NCBI GenBank assembly: GCA_937874185.1
Contig: CALNAK010000013.1
Span: 110,849 to 174,848, forward strand
Source: an uncultured Lactobacillus sp.
Lineage (GTDB): Bacteria > Bacillota > Bacilli > Lactobacillales > Lactobacillaceae
DNA: 64,000 nt
Direction of reading: 5' to 3'
Each line of letters begins with the position of its first letter. Position 1 is the stretch's first letter. Of the stretch, positions 52,557 to 60,732 are shown piece by piece. A program made the translations under genes and the position numbers. The notes beneath the pieces are model-generated. The model was not told where the DNA came from. It made no database searches and saw nothing but the letters and a program-made list of their open reading frames with translations.

Positions 52557-54353
52557 ATGAAAAAGTTATTGGGGTTGTTATTTGCTTTTTTCGGATTATT
52601 TTTGGTTTTACAATCGCCAACCGAAGTTCAAGCTGCCAAGTTCAAAGTGCAGAATTATAACGTTGTGGCTGATGTCCAGAAAAATGGGGATGTCGATTTA
52701 ACTCAAAAGATTACTTACAGTTTTGATGGTGGGTATCATGGTGTTTACTATAATCAAGATTTGAGAGGAACCTCAGGTGCAAGTGATCCTGAAGTATCTG
52801 TTAGCGGGGGTGAAAACTCTGGCAAGATAACTCAATCTGATTCTGGAAAAGACAATACTTTTAAGCTGACAAAAACTAATAACTCAATGAATATGAAAGT
52901 GTATCATATGGGATTTTCCGATGGTGCGACCTTCACATATAAGTATAAAATCTATGGTGTTATTACGAACTATTTAGATACAGCTGAACTCAATTGGAAA
53001 ATTATTGGTTCAGGTTGGGATAATGAATTAAATAATGTTAAATTAACAGTTAATTTACCTCAAAATAATATTTCTCAATTACAAGCGTGGACACATGGTC
53101 CATTATCAGGACATACAGAAGTTAGCAAGAAAAATGGTCAAGTTGTAATGACTGTAGATCATAATCCGGTTAATCAATTTGTTGAAAGTCATATTATTTT
53201 TCCCGTTTCAGTTACACCCAATAATTCTAAAAAAGTAAATAAGAATGCTAAAGCAAGAATTCAAGACCATGAAAAGAATCTGGCTATTGAGGCTAATAAC
53301 ACACGTCGTCGCAAGAGTGGTATTTATCTTGGGTTAATGATTTTGGGAATTGTTGTCATTGCTGCATTATATATTTATCAATTTATCAAGTTGCGTAAGA
53401 ATCCCGGTCAGAGGCATATTATTCCGACACCGCTTTATCATATCTTTGATGAACCTGAATTTTCTCCAAGTATGACTAAAGTTATTCTGGATCGTAAGGA
53501 CAAAGCTGATAGTTTATCATTAACGGCTGATTTATTGGATGAAGTTGGTAAACGTCGAATGAAGATTGACAAAATAGGTAAGGATTACGAGATTACTGCT
53601 TTAGTACCGCCAATTAATACTTTCTTCAAATATTTGATTGAGGATATTGGGGATGGTAAGACGGTCGGTGTTAAGCAGATACGTAAATTTGCTCGAGGTA
53701 GTGACAGAAATAATAAGAAAATGGTCGGTAAGTTTGATGATTGGGCTAAGGCTGCTGCTACCGGTCGTGAAAAATATTTAGATATGGGTAATTTAGATTT
53801 AGTTGATAGTTTTAAGGTAACTACGGTTGCTACAGATATTATTTTATTAATTATGTTCGCTATTTCAATGCTGCTAAGTTCTCATTTGTTAACAATCGGA
53901 ATTATTTTAGCTGTCGTGGCAGTTGGTGTCTGGGGTATTTATTGGTTAGTTAAGAAGAGAATTACACCATATACTGATTTAGGTGAGCAAGAGGTCAATA
54001 AGATTCGGGCTTTCAAACGTATGCTAGAAGATATTGACGACATTAAGATGGCCGAGGTCGGAGATTTGATTCTCTGGGAGCAATTCTTGCCCTATGCGGT
54101 CGTTTTCGGGGTGTCTGATAAAGTTATTAAGGCTTTGAAGATAAACTTTGGTACCGACACTATTAACCAATCAGCGATTGCTTATTACTATATTGGAGCT
54201 AATAGTTTTATCGCATCTAATACTGGATTCCAATCAGCCTTTCTGGGAGCAATTTCAGCAGGAGGGTCATCAAGTATTAGCGGTGGCTCGGGCGGCTTCA
54301 GTGGAGGTTCTTCTGGTGGCTTTGGAGGAGGTTCCGGTGGTGGAGCTTTCTAA
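52557..54353 (+). CDS. DUF2207 membrane protein with Gly/Ser-rich tail
   Basis: About 598 residues. A signal peptide (MKKLLGLLFAFFGLFLVL, cleavage after VQAA) precedes an extracytoplasmic DUF2207 domain beginning KFKVQNYNVVADVQKNGDVD. One membrane helix near residues 260-280 follows, then a cytoplasmic region and a helical pair near 420-460. The end is a low-complexity Gly/Ser tail (GGFSGGSSGGFGGGSG). GGGGGAA before ATG 52557 sets the start; upstream in-frame ATGs at 52527 and 52554 are less likely. The function of this common Gram-positive family is unknown; an envelope role is inferred. Confidence 0.82.
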   Translation: MKKLLGLLFAFFGLFLVLQSPTEVQAAKFKVQNYNVVADVQKNGDVDLTQKITYSFDGGYHGVYYNQDLRGTSGASDPEVSVSGGENSGKITQSDSGKDNTFKLTKTNNSMNMKVYHMGFSDGATFTYKYKIYGVITNYLDTAELNWKIIGSGWDNELNNVKLTVNLPQNNISQLQAWTHGPLSGHTEVSKKNGQVVMTVDHNPVNQFVESHIIFPVSVTPNNSKKVNKNAKARIQDHEKNLAIEANNTRRRKSGIYLGLMILGIVVIAALYIYQFIKLRKNPGQRHIIPTPLYHIFDEPEFSPSMTKVILDRKDKADSLSLTADLLDEVGKRRMKIDKIGKDYEITALVPPINTFFKYLIEDIGDGKTVGVKQIRKFARGSDRNNKKMVGKFDDWAKAAATGREKYLDMGNLDLVDSFKVTTVATDIILLIMFAISMLLSSHLLTIGIILAVVAVGVWGIYWLVKKRITPYTDLGEQEVNKIRAFKRMLEDIDDIKMAEVGDLILWEQFLPYAVVFGVSDKVIKALKINFGTDTINQSAIAYYYIGANSFIASNTGFQSAFLGAISAGGSSSISGGSGGFSGGSSGGFGGGSGGGAF

Positions 54354-54356
54354 AAA

Positions 54357-54405
54357 AGAGTAAAAAAATAAACTGAGAATTTTTCTCAGTTTATTTTTTT
54401 ACTCT
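54357..54405. terminator. Bidirectional terminator between DUF2207 gene and LPXTG gene
   Basis: A perfect stem of about 20 bp (AGAGTAAAAAAATAAACTGAG with its complement) and a TTTTT-containing loop, flanked by A- and T-runs. It overlaps the stop of the minus-strand gene. Confidence 0.92.
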
Positions 54406-56617
54406 AAGCGTGACGACGTTTGATATAAACAACACTGCTTAAAAGAATTAATCCAAGTAGACTTGCTACAACACCAGATTCAGAACCAGTTTGTGGAAGT
54501 GTATCAGTAGAGTTGTTTGAGTCTGTTGAATTACCATTATTAGTATTGCCGGGGTTAGTAATAACACCACCGCCATTATTGTTATTGTTGTTATTATCTG
54601 TAGAAGGGTTCTCAGGATCAACAATTACATTACCGCCATTATTATTTTCTTCATTGTCGGTATCTTCGTTGCCATTGTTGTCACCAGGTTCTTCAGTGTT
54701 ACCTTCGTTACCTTCATTGCCTTCATTACCCTCGTTACCTGAATTACCTTCAGTACGTGGATCAGAAGTAATTAGATGATCAAGAACAACATCATCATTG
54801 GTAATTTCAAAGTGAATCTTGTCTGAATTTAATTCGAAGCCTTCTGGGGCTTTTGTTTCTAAGAAGTAATATTTACCAGGTTCAAGATTATCTACTTTAA
54901 GAAGGCCAGCTTCATTGGTTAAAACTGAAGTGATAGGTTCACCATTCTCAGTGTAAAGTGTATATTCAGCACCGGGAACGCCAACTGTCATATCTGAGCC
55001 ATCAAATTTTTGTAAAGTAGCGGTGAAGTTACCATCAATTTCGGTATTAAGTTCATCCTCAATATCAAGTATTCCTACATTTAACTTATCCTTTGTGATT
55101 TCAAATGTAGTGTCGCTACCAAGCTTATAACCTTCGGGAGCCTTAGTCTCAACCAACTTATAGCTACCAGGTTCAAGGTTATATAGATGACCGATTCCTA
55201 ATCTGTCAGTTGTAATAGTTCCAACAACTTCATTAGTTTCAGTATTAACAACATTGAATTCTGCACCAGCTAATTTGTAACCAGTTGCAGCATCAACTTT
55301 TCTAATTGCGACTGAACCTAATTCGTCTTGCTTAGGTTCATCTTCACCAGTAACTTGAACTGGAGTTGTTGTTTGACCAGTGATTGTAAATGGAATTTCT
55401 GTTTCGTTTAATTGGTAATTGTTGGGAGCAAGAACTTCTTTGAAGAAGTATTCACCAGCAGCCAAACCAGTCAAATTAATTTTTCCGTTTTCATCGGTAG
55501 TTAAATCAGTTTTAATAGGTGTGTCTGAACCAACTTTGTAAAGATCATAAACAGCACCTGATAGTGATGCATTATTATTTTGTTCATCAATCTTAGTTAG
55601 TGTGACACCACCAAGTTTGTCACCACTACCACTACCAGAGTTTGTACCACCGGAAACTTTGCCGGAAGCATTTTCTTCAATAGTAGTTGAATTGTTACCA
55701 TTACCAGCAATAGTTCCATTCATTGTGGCGCTATTCTTCATAACTGTTCCATCAGTTACTTTGTTTGGATCAGTTACTTTAGTTTGGAAAGTAACAGCGT
55801 ACATTTGAGTACCAGCTTTTGGAATCGATACATTAAAACTGTCGCTAGTCTCATTTAATGTATATTCGCTTGATGCAAGAGTTCTACCACGTGAATAAGT
55901 ACCTGTATCTGCGTCTTTCCAAGCTGCTTCCTGAACAGTTAATGAACCTTGAATATATTCAAGATTTGGATCGTTGATTGTATCAGAAATATTTAAAGTG
56001 CCAAAGTTTAATTCGTTACGGTTGGCAAGGACAGTCCAAGTTACAATGTCTTCACCGTTTTCGTCTGTACCGAATTTACCACTCTTAGACACGTTTTTAT
56101 TGCTGACACTTGTCTTTAAAGTACTATCTTGAAATTGTCCATCTTTAATTGGAAATGGAACAGTGTTAGTACCAACCTCAGCAGCTTTTCTATCAATATT
56201 GATACCAGTATCGATATTAAGCTTACCTTGGAAACTAGCGTGATCTTCGATGTCATTAAAGGTAACAACTATTTGATTATTATTACCTAAAACGGCTGTA
56301 CCAATGACTTTACCGGAATCATCAGTTACGTCAAAATTACTGCCGGGTGTGACTGTCAAAGGACTAGGAACGTCGATTGTCAACGTATCGCCGTTTGAAA
56401 CATCATGACCAGTAGTATCGAAGTGATATTCGAGTGGAACGTTACTGCTCATACTGTATGTCTTATCTTGGTTGACAATAGCACCGCTTGTAATCATATC
56501 TGAACTGGTAAAATTATTGGCGGCTTTTACATTGTTAGTTTTAAATGAAAAAGCTAAGATAATTAAACTCAATACAGCTATGAAAGTTGTTATAATATTG
56601 CGAAATCTTTTCCCCAT
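54404..56617 (-). CDS. SpaA-type LPXTG cell-wall-anchored surface protein
   Basis: 737 residues. A signal peptide (to about residue 33) is followed by two adhesin-like beta domains (about 35-180 and 180-325). Three SpaA/Cna-B repeats begin near 337 (GGVTLTKIDE), 435 (GSVAIRKVDA) and 530 (FTATLQKFDG); each ends with a pattern like FKEVLAPNNYQL or VETKAPEGYKL, where Lys and Asn can form isopeptide bonds. A low-complexity acidic linker (GNEGNEGNEGN, Asn runs) spans ~625-705. The sorting signal LPQTG is at 707-711, then a helix and RRHA. It should be covalently attached to peptidoglycan by sortase A. No sortase or pilin partner is adjacent, so it is probably a monomeric adhesin. The ligand is unknown. 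Confidence 0.9.
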   Translation of the reverse strand: MGKRFRNIITTFIAVLSLIILAFSFKTNNVKAANNFTSSDMITSGAIVNQDKTYSMSSNVPLEYHFDTTGHDVSNGDTLTIDVPSPLTVTPGSNFDVTDDSGKVIGTAVLGNNNQIVVTFNDIEDHASFQGKLNIDTGINIDRKAAEVGTNTVPFPIKDGQFQDSTLKTSVSNKNVSKSGKFGTDENGEDIVTWTVLANRNELNFGTLNISDTINDPNLEYIQGSLTVQEAAWKDADTGTYSRGRTLASSEYTLNETSDSFNVSIPKAGTQMYAVTFQTKVTDPNKVTDGTVMKNSATMNGTIAGNGNNSTTIEENASGKVSGGTNSGSGSGDKLGGVTLTKIDEQNNNASLSGAVYDLYKVGSDTPIKTDLTTDENGKINLTGLAAGEYFFKEVLAPNNYQLNETEIPFTITGQTTTPVQVTGEDEPKQDELGSVAIRKVDAATGYKLAGAEFNVVNTETNEVVGTITTDRLGIGHLYNLEPGSYKLVETKAPEGYKLGSDTTFEITKDKLNVGILDIEDELNTEIDGNFTATLQKFDGSDMTVGVPGAEYTLYTENGEPITSVLTNEAGLLKVDNLEPGKYYFLETKAPEGFELNSDKIHFEITNDDVVLDHLITSDPRTEGNSGNEGNEGNEGNEGNTEEPGDNNGNEDTDNEENNNGGNVIVDPENPSTDNNNNNNNGGGVITNPGNTNNGNSTDSNNSTDTLPQTGSESGVVASLLGLILLSSVVYIKRRHA

Positions 56618-56871
56618 ATTTTTCCCCTTTCAATTTGAATACAAAGATAATTATAGGATTGTTAGACATTATAAAAAAGGGGATAGTAAAAATATTAATA
56701 AATTAATTTAGGCTTTGAAAGGTTACTTATATAGGAAGAAGAACGCTACCATCAACACCACATATGGTGAAATTTCTAAAATCTATACAATATATAGAAT
56801 AGAAGTGATATCATAATAAATGTTGTTTTTACACATAAAAGAGAATTAAAGCACGTAATTGGAGGAGAATA
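56618..56871. other. Divergent noncoding region between the LPXTG gene and the nucleoside kinase
   Basis: 254 bp, AT-rich, no plausible gene. It contains the inverted repeat CACCA-CATA-TGGTG (56756-56769) and near it an AT dyad CTATACAATATATAG (about 56783-56797) that could include a -10 for the kinase. AAGGGGAA near 56625 is the Shine-Dalgarno of the minus-strand gene. Confidence 0.5.
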
Positions 56872-57519
56872 ATGATGATCGTATTGAGCGGCGCAATTGG
56901 AGCCGGTAAGAGTTCATTGGCAACTGTTTTATCAGAACACTTAGGAACTGAGGCTTTCTATGAACAGGTTGATAATAACCCAGTATTGCCACTATTTTAT
57001 AAGGACCCAAAGAAGTATGCATTTTTGCTACAAATTTACTTCTTGAACAAACGTTTTGAATCAATTAAGAAAGCTATGGTACAAGACAATAATGTTTTGG
57101 ACCGCTCAATTTATGAAGATTCACTATTCTTCCATATGAACGCTGATATGGGAAGAGCTACTCCACAAGAAGTAAAAGTTTATGACGAACTTTTAGCCAA
57201 CATGATGCAAGAACTACCATACGCTGCAGCTAAGAAGGCACCTGATTTATTAGTTCACTTGGATATTTCATACGACACAATGATCCACCGTATTGAAAAA
57301 CGTGGCCGTTCATATGAACAACCAGAACAAGATCCAACATTGCCAGAATACTATCACAACTTACTTGAAAGATATGATGGCTGGTATGACGACTATGATT
57401 ACAGTCCTAAGATGAAGATTGATGGAGACAAGTATGACTTTGTTGAAAATCCAGAAGATCGTCAAAAAGTCTTAGATTTGATTGACGAACAATTACGTGC
57501 ACGCGGCACTTTAAAATAG
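56872..57519 (+). CDS. Deoxynucleoside kinase (dAK/dGK/dCK family)
   Basis: 215-residue P-loop kinase phosphorylating deoxynucleosides for salvage, as in lactobacilli which lack some de novo routes. It has P-loop GAIGAGKSSL, the substrate motif NVLDRSIYEDSLFF (DRS), and the LID Arg residues in IEKRGRSYE. GGAGGAGAA lies before ATG 56872/56875; the two adjacent Met codons are indistinguishable. Lactobacilli often have a tandem pair of such kinases, but only one is present here. A structured noncoding tract follows at once. Confidence 0.9.
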   Translation: MMIVLSGAIGAGKSSLATVLSEHLGTEAFYEQVDNNPVLPLFYKDPKKYAFLLQIYFLNKRFESIKKAMVQDNNVLDRSIYEDSLFFHMNADMGRATPQEVKVYDELLANMMQELPYAAAKKAPDLLVHLDISYDTMIHRIEKRGRSYEQPEQDPTLPEYYHNLLERYDGWYDDYDYSPKMKIDGDKYDFVENPEDRQKVLDLIDEQLRARGTLK

Positions 57520-57520
57520 T

Positions 57521-57648
57521 CAGAGAGCGGAGCAGGCCGGGAATTTCGGAGGATTTGCCGGATTACACGAATCATGTGCGTATTTTGCACATGATTTGGG
57601 TAATCTTGCAAACCGGAAGAAATTGGCCTGTGTAGCTTGTTTCAGAAT
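57521..57648 (+). ncRNA. Structured tandem RNA element, copy 1
   Basis: 128 nt beginning two bases after the kinase stop. It folds into one long rod: P1 CAGGCC/GGCCTG (57533-57538, 57625-57630), P2 AATTTC/GAAATT, P3 TTTGC/GCAAA, P4 GATTAC/GTAATC, P5 ATCATGTGC/GCACATGAT closed by GTATTTT (57580-57586). Internal loops GGAGGA/CCGGAA and ACGA/TTGG and the flanks CAGAGAGCGGAGCA and TGTGTAGCT recur in copy 2. The strand of transcription is not proven; plus is favoured by the downstream terminator. The family was not recognised. Confidence 0.7.
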
Positions 57649-57779
57649 CAGAGAGCGGAGCAAGGGCGCTTAGCTCCCGAGCATTTGCAGGGCTTCACGA
57701 ATTATACGCGTACTTTGCGTATGATTTGGGAAGTCAGGCAAAGCGGAAGGAGTTGCCCTTGTGTAGCTCATTTCAAAAT
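57649..57779 (+). ncRNA. Structured tandem RNA element, copy 2
   Basis: 131 nt directly adjoining copy 1. It has the same fold with different stem sequences: P1 CAAGGGC/GCCCTTG, P2 AGCTCC/GGAGTT, P3 TTTGC/GCAAA, P4 GGCTTC/GAAGTC, P5 ATTATACGC/GCGTATGAT with loop GTACTTT. Relative to copy 1, changed stem positions are compensated or become G-T wobbles; none breaks pairing. The 5' flank of 14 bases and the ACGA/TTGG internal loop are identical. This pattern argues for selection on RNA structure. Confidence 0.7.
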
Positions 57780-57810
57780 AACCAAGCACAAAAAATCAAA
57801 ATAACCAAGC
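57773..57810. repeat. 15-bp direct repeat after the RNA elements
   Basis: TCAAAATAACCAAGC occurs at 57773-57787 and again at 57796-57810. The second copy runs into the terminator stem. Confidence 0.85.
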
Positions 57811-57838
57811 CAATGACATAATGTCTGCGGCTTTTTTT
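57808..57838 (+). terminator. Terminator after the tandem RNA elements
   Basis: AGCC/GGCT and GACAT/ATGTC form an interrupted stem followed by seven T. It would end a transcript of the kinase and/or the RNA elements before queT. Confidence 0.8.
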
Positions 57839-57880
57839 GTTGGGGTTGCTAGACTAGACAAAATAAGATAGTCTATTAGG

Positions 57881-57927
57881 AGCAGTTTGCACTGGTAACC
57901 TGCTGATTAAATTAAAACAGTGGAGGG
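57881..57927 (+). promoter_or_regulatory. Candidate preQ1 (class I-like) riboswitch before queT
   Basis: AGCAG (57881-57885) pairs with CTGCT (57900-57904). The loop segment CACTG (57890-57894) can pair with CAGTG (57918-57922) across an A-rich stretch, making an H-type pseudoknot. The second helix takes the first G of the GGAGGG Shine-Dalgarno. This architecture, just before a queuosine-precursor transporter gene, is that of a translational preQ1 switch. The class is uncertain; helix 2 is longer than in the B. subtilis type. Confidence 0.62.
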
Positions 57928-57933
57928 TTTATT

Positions 57934-58428
57934 TTGAGTAATTTGAAAACAAGAGACATTACAGAATTGGCTTTGATTGCCGCACTTTATGTAGCAATTA
58001 CGATTGCACCAGGAATATCAGCTTTTTCCTATGGTCAAGTTCAATTCCGAGTGTCAGAGATTTTGATGTTATTGCCATTTTTTAATCACAAATATAGTTG
58101 GTCACTAATTATTGGTTGTCTGATTTCCAATATCTTTAGTGCTCAATTAGGAATGTACGATATTGTTCTAGGTACTTTAGCAACAGCTATTGCATGCCTA
58201 ATCATTACACGAATTCCAAGCAGCAATAAATTATTGTGGACAGTACCAGTTGTTTGCGCCGTTGTTAACGGAATTATTGTTGGTGCTGAGCTGCATTTTG
58301 TTCTAAAGTTGCCATTTTGGCTAAACTTTGTAACCGTAGGTTTTGGTGAGCTAGTTGTTGTCGCAATTGGTGCCGTAGTATTTTATTTCTTAATGCAAAA
58401 TCAGAGTTTTAAAAAATTAATAGCCTAA
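57934..58428 (+). CDS. queT: QueT-family queuosine precursor transporter, ECF S component
   Basis: 164 residues with five to six hydrophobic helices. The N terminus TRDITELALIAALYVAITIAPG and YGQVQFRVSEILMLLPFF are typical of QueT (COG4708), the substrate-binding subunit of an energy-coupling-factor importer for preQ1/queuine precursors. The shared ECF A/A'/T module is encoded elsewhere. TTG 57934 lies six bases after GGAGGG. The leader has a candidate preQ1 riboswitch. Confidence 0.88.
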   Translation: MSNLKTRDITELALIAALYVAITIAPGISAFSYGQVQFRVSEILMLLPFFNHKYSWSLIIGCLISNIFSAQLGMYDIVLGTLATAIACLIITRIPSSNKLLWTVPVVCAVVNGIIVGAELHFVLKLPFWLNFVTVGFGELVVVAIGAVVFYFLMQNQSFKKLIA

Positions 58429-58435
58429 CGCAGTG

Positions 58436-58463
58436 AAGAAGGAAGTGATTCCTTCTTTTTTTT
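58436..58463 (+). terminator. Terminator after queT
   Basis: AGAAGGAA, loop GTGA, TTCCTTCT, followed by a T-run. Confidence 0.92.
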
Positions 58464-58505
58464 GTTATAATCTACTGTATAAAGATTGTGAGGAGATGTG
58501 ATTTT

Positions 58506-59705
58506 ATGAATATCGGAATTTTTACCGATACATACTTCCCTCAAGTTAGTGGGGTAGCAACGTCAATCCAGACATTGAAAAATGACTTAGAGAGAAAAGG
58601 TCATTCAGTTTATATTTTTACGACAACTGATCCCAATGTCCCTAAGGATACAATTGAACCAAACATTTTCCGTCTAGCCAGTGTTCCATTCGTTTCCTTT
58701 ACGGATCGAAGAATTGCTATTCGTGGGATGTTTCACGCGGTTGATCTTGCTAAAGAAGTAAAGTTAGATATCGTTCATACACAAACGGAGTTTTCTCTAG
58801 GTATGATTGGTAAGTTTGTTGCTAAACAATTAAAGATTCCATTCGTTCACACATATCACACAATGTATGAAGATTATTTGCATTATGTCTTAAATGGACA
58901 TCTTTTAAAGCCTTATCATGTTAAACAAGTTTCCAAAATGTTCTTGAAGAACGCTTCCGGTGTGGTTGCTCCAAGTAAGCAAGTTAAGGAAACGTTGGAT
59001 CGTTACGCTGTTAAAGCTCCAATTTCAATTATTCCAACTGGAGTTGATTTATCAGAGTACACTAAACCAGTTAATGCACTTGCTGTGCGTGAAAAATTAG
59101 GAATATCAGAAGATACTCCGGTTATTTTGATGCTTAGCCGAATTGCATTGGAGAAAAAAATCGACCACATGTTGAAGTCGATGTCGGAATTACTCAAATA
59201 TAATCCTAAAATTATGTTAGTAATTGTTGGTGGCGGTCCGGATATGGACGAATTAGTCCAGATGAGTCAGGACCTTGGGGTTAGTGATAACGTCATATTT
59301 ACAGGCGAAGTGGAGCATGACAAAATTTCACCATATTATCATATGGCAAATATTTTCGTTTCCTCCAGTGATACTGAATCACAAGGCTTGACTTACATTG
59401 AAGCGATTGCATCTGGCTTGAAGATTATTGTTAGAAGTGCGCCATATACTGACGCCTTGTTGACTGATCCTTCAGTTGGTGTAACATTCAACGAAGATGA
59501 CCAGCTAGTACCTAAAATCAAGACGTATCTCGACCATCCTAAGTCATTTGATGATCGTGAAGCTCGCCAAAAGGTTCTATATGGTATTTCATCAGATGGA
59601 TTTGGTAATTCGATATTAGATTTTTATCGTCATGCCGAAGATTACTTCGTACGAGAGAAGCTTTCAGATTCATCAATCGATCCAGAGGAGTATTCTAATG
59701 ATTAA
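58506..59705 (+). CDS. lafA: 1,2-diacylglycerol 3-glucosyltransferase (GT4, LafA/BgsB-like)
   Basis: 399-residue GT-B glycosyltransferase. The opening IGIFTDTYFPQVSGVATSI and VHTQTEFSLGMIGKFV match the monoglucosyl-diacylglycerol synthases of Gram-positives. The E-x7-E motif appears as ESQGLTYIEAI. It should transfer glucose from UDP-glucose to diacylglycerol, the first step of the lipoteichoic acid anchor. ATG 58506 follows AGGAGATGTG; the GTG at 58488 lies upstream of that site. It overlaps the next gene by eight bases. Confidence 0.88.
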   Translation: MNIGIFTDTYFPQVSGVATSIQTLKNDLERKGHSVYIFTTTDPNVPKDTIEPNIFRLASVPFVSFTDRRIAIRGMFHAVDLAKEVKLDIVHTQTEFSLGMIGKFVAKQLKIPFVHTYHTMYEDYLHYVLNGHLLKPYHVKQVSKMFLKNASGVVAPSKQVKETLDRYAVKAPISIIPTGVDLSEYTKPVNALAVREKLGISEDTPVILMLSRIALEKKIDHMLKSMSELLKYNPKIMLVIVGGGPDMDELVQMSQDLGVSDNVIFTGEVEHDKISPYYHMANIFVSSSDTESQGLTYIEAIASGLKIIVRSAPYTDALLTDPSVGVTFNEDDQLVPKIKTYLDHPKSFDDREARQKVLYGISSDGFGNSILDFYRHAEDYFVREKLSDSSIDPEEYSND

Positions 59706-60732
59706 AATAAATATGTTTTCATCTGCGGATAAAGTTGCTGGCCAAGGTGTTGGTAGTGCTTATAAGGAATTGATCAACTTATTGAAGGATCATTTCAGTG
59801 ATGAATTTGATGTTAAAATCAATGATTATCATGCCAGTGATTTGAGTCACTATCACACAATTGACCCACAGTTTTATTTGTCTACATTCTCAAAGAAACG
59901 TGGCCGTAAGATTGGCTACGTTCACTTCCTACCTGAGACGCTAGAGGGTAGCATAAAGTTGCCTGAGCCAGCCAAGAGCGTATTCTATAAGTATGTAATT
60001 AGTTTTTATAAACGTATGGATCAAATCGTTGTTGTTAATCCAACCTTTATTGATAAACTAGTTGCTCACGGTTTGGACCGTAATAAGATTAAATATATTC
60101 CAAACTTTGTTTCAACAGATAACTTCTATGAAAAGACAGCCGAAGAAAAAGCTGATTTTCGTAAGAAGTTAAACATTCCTGAAGACAAGTTTGTTGTTTT
60201 CGGTGATGGCCAGGTTCAAGAACGTAAAGGTGTCGATGATTTTTACAAGTTAGCTAAAGCTAATCCAGATATTCAATTTATCTGGGCAGGTGGTTTCTCA
60301 TTTGGTAAAATCACTGATGGTTATGACCGTTACAAAGATATGATTGAAAATGCACCAAGCAATATGACTTTTACAGGTATAGTTGATCGTAACGATTTAG
60401 TTAACTACTATAATATCTGTAATTTATTCCTATTGCCTTCGTATGATGAATTGTTCCCAATGTCCGTCTTGGAAGCTTTCAGCTGTGGTGCACCAGTTCT
60501 TTTGAGAGATTTGGATTTGTACAGAGCTATTATTGATGGCTACTACCAAAAGGCTAGTGGCTTTTCAGATATGAATGCTTTTATCAACAAAGCTAATCAA
60601 GACCGTTCTATCTTGGAAGATTTCAAGAAGAAGTCACGGGAAGCTACTAATGAGTATTCAGAGGAGAACTTGAGTAAGATTTGGTATGAATTCTATACTG
60701 AACAATATAAAATTGCTAAACGGGAAAAATAA
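59698..60732 (+). CDS. lafB: Glycolipid glycosyltransferase (GT4, LafB/BgsA/CpoA-like)
   Basis: 344 residues. The N terminus INMFSSADKVAGQGVGSAY and SDLSHYHTIDPQFYLSTFSK followed by GYVHFLPETLEGS are characteristic of the second glycosyltransferase of glycolipid synthesis (BgsA in enterococci, CpoA in pneumococci). The E-x7-E region is PMSVLEAFSCG. It adds the second sugar to the monoglycosyl lipid. ATG 59698 has GAGGAG upstream and lies inside the end of lafA. Whether glucose or galactose is added cannot be told. Confidence 0.87.
   Translation: MIKINMFSSADKVAGQGVGSAYKELINLLKDHFSDEFDVKINDYHASDLSHYHTIDPQFYLSTFSKKRGRKIGYVHFLPETLEGSIKLPEPAKSVFYKYVISFYKRMDQIVVVNPTFIDKLVAHGLDRNKIKYIPNFVSTDNFYEKTAEEKADFRKKLNIPEDKFVVFGDGQVQERKGVDDFYKLAKANPDIQFIWAGGFSFGKITDGYDRYKDMIENAPSNMTFTGIVDRNDLVNYYNICNLFLLPSYDELFPMSVLEAFSCGAPVLLRDLDLYRAIIDGYYQKASGFSDMNAFINKANQDRSILEDFKKKSREATNEYSEENLSKIWYEFYTEQYKIAKREK

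Noticed and set aside
54690..54750. Short tandem repeats in the LPXTG gene as a CRISPR-like or noncoding repeat
   Set aside because: They are in-frame 9-bp units coding for Gly-Asn-Glu in a surface-protein linker.
54513..54779. Plus-strand 88-codon open frame opposite the LPXTG linker
   Set aside because: A shadow of the low-complexity coding repeat: Leu/Pro/Ser-rich, no Shine-Dalgarno, no plausible protein.
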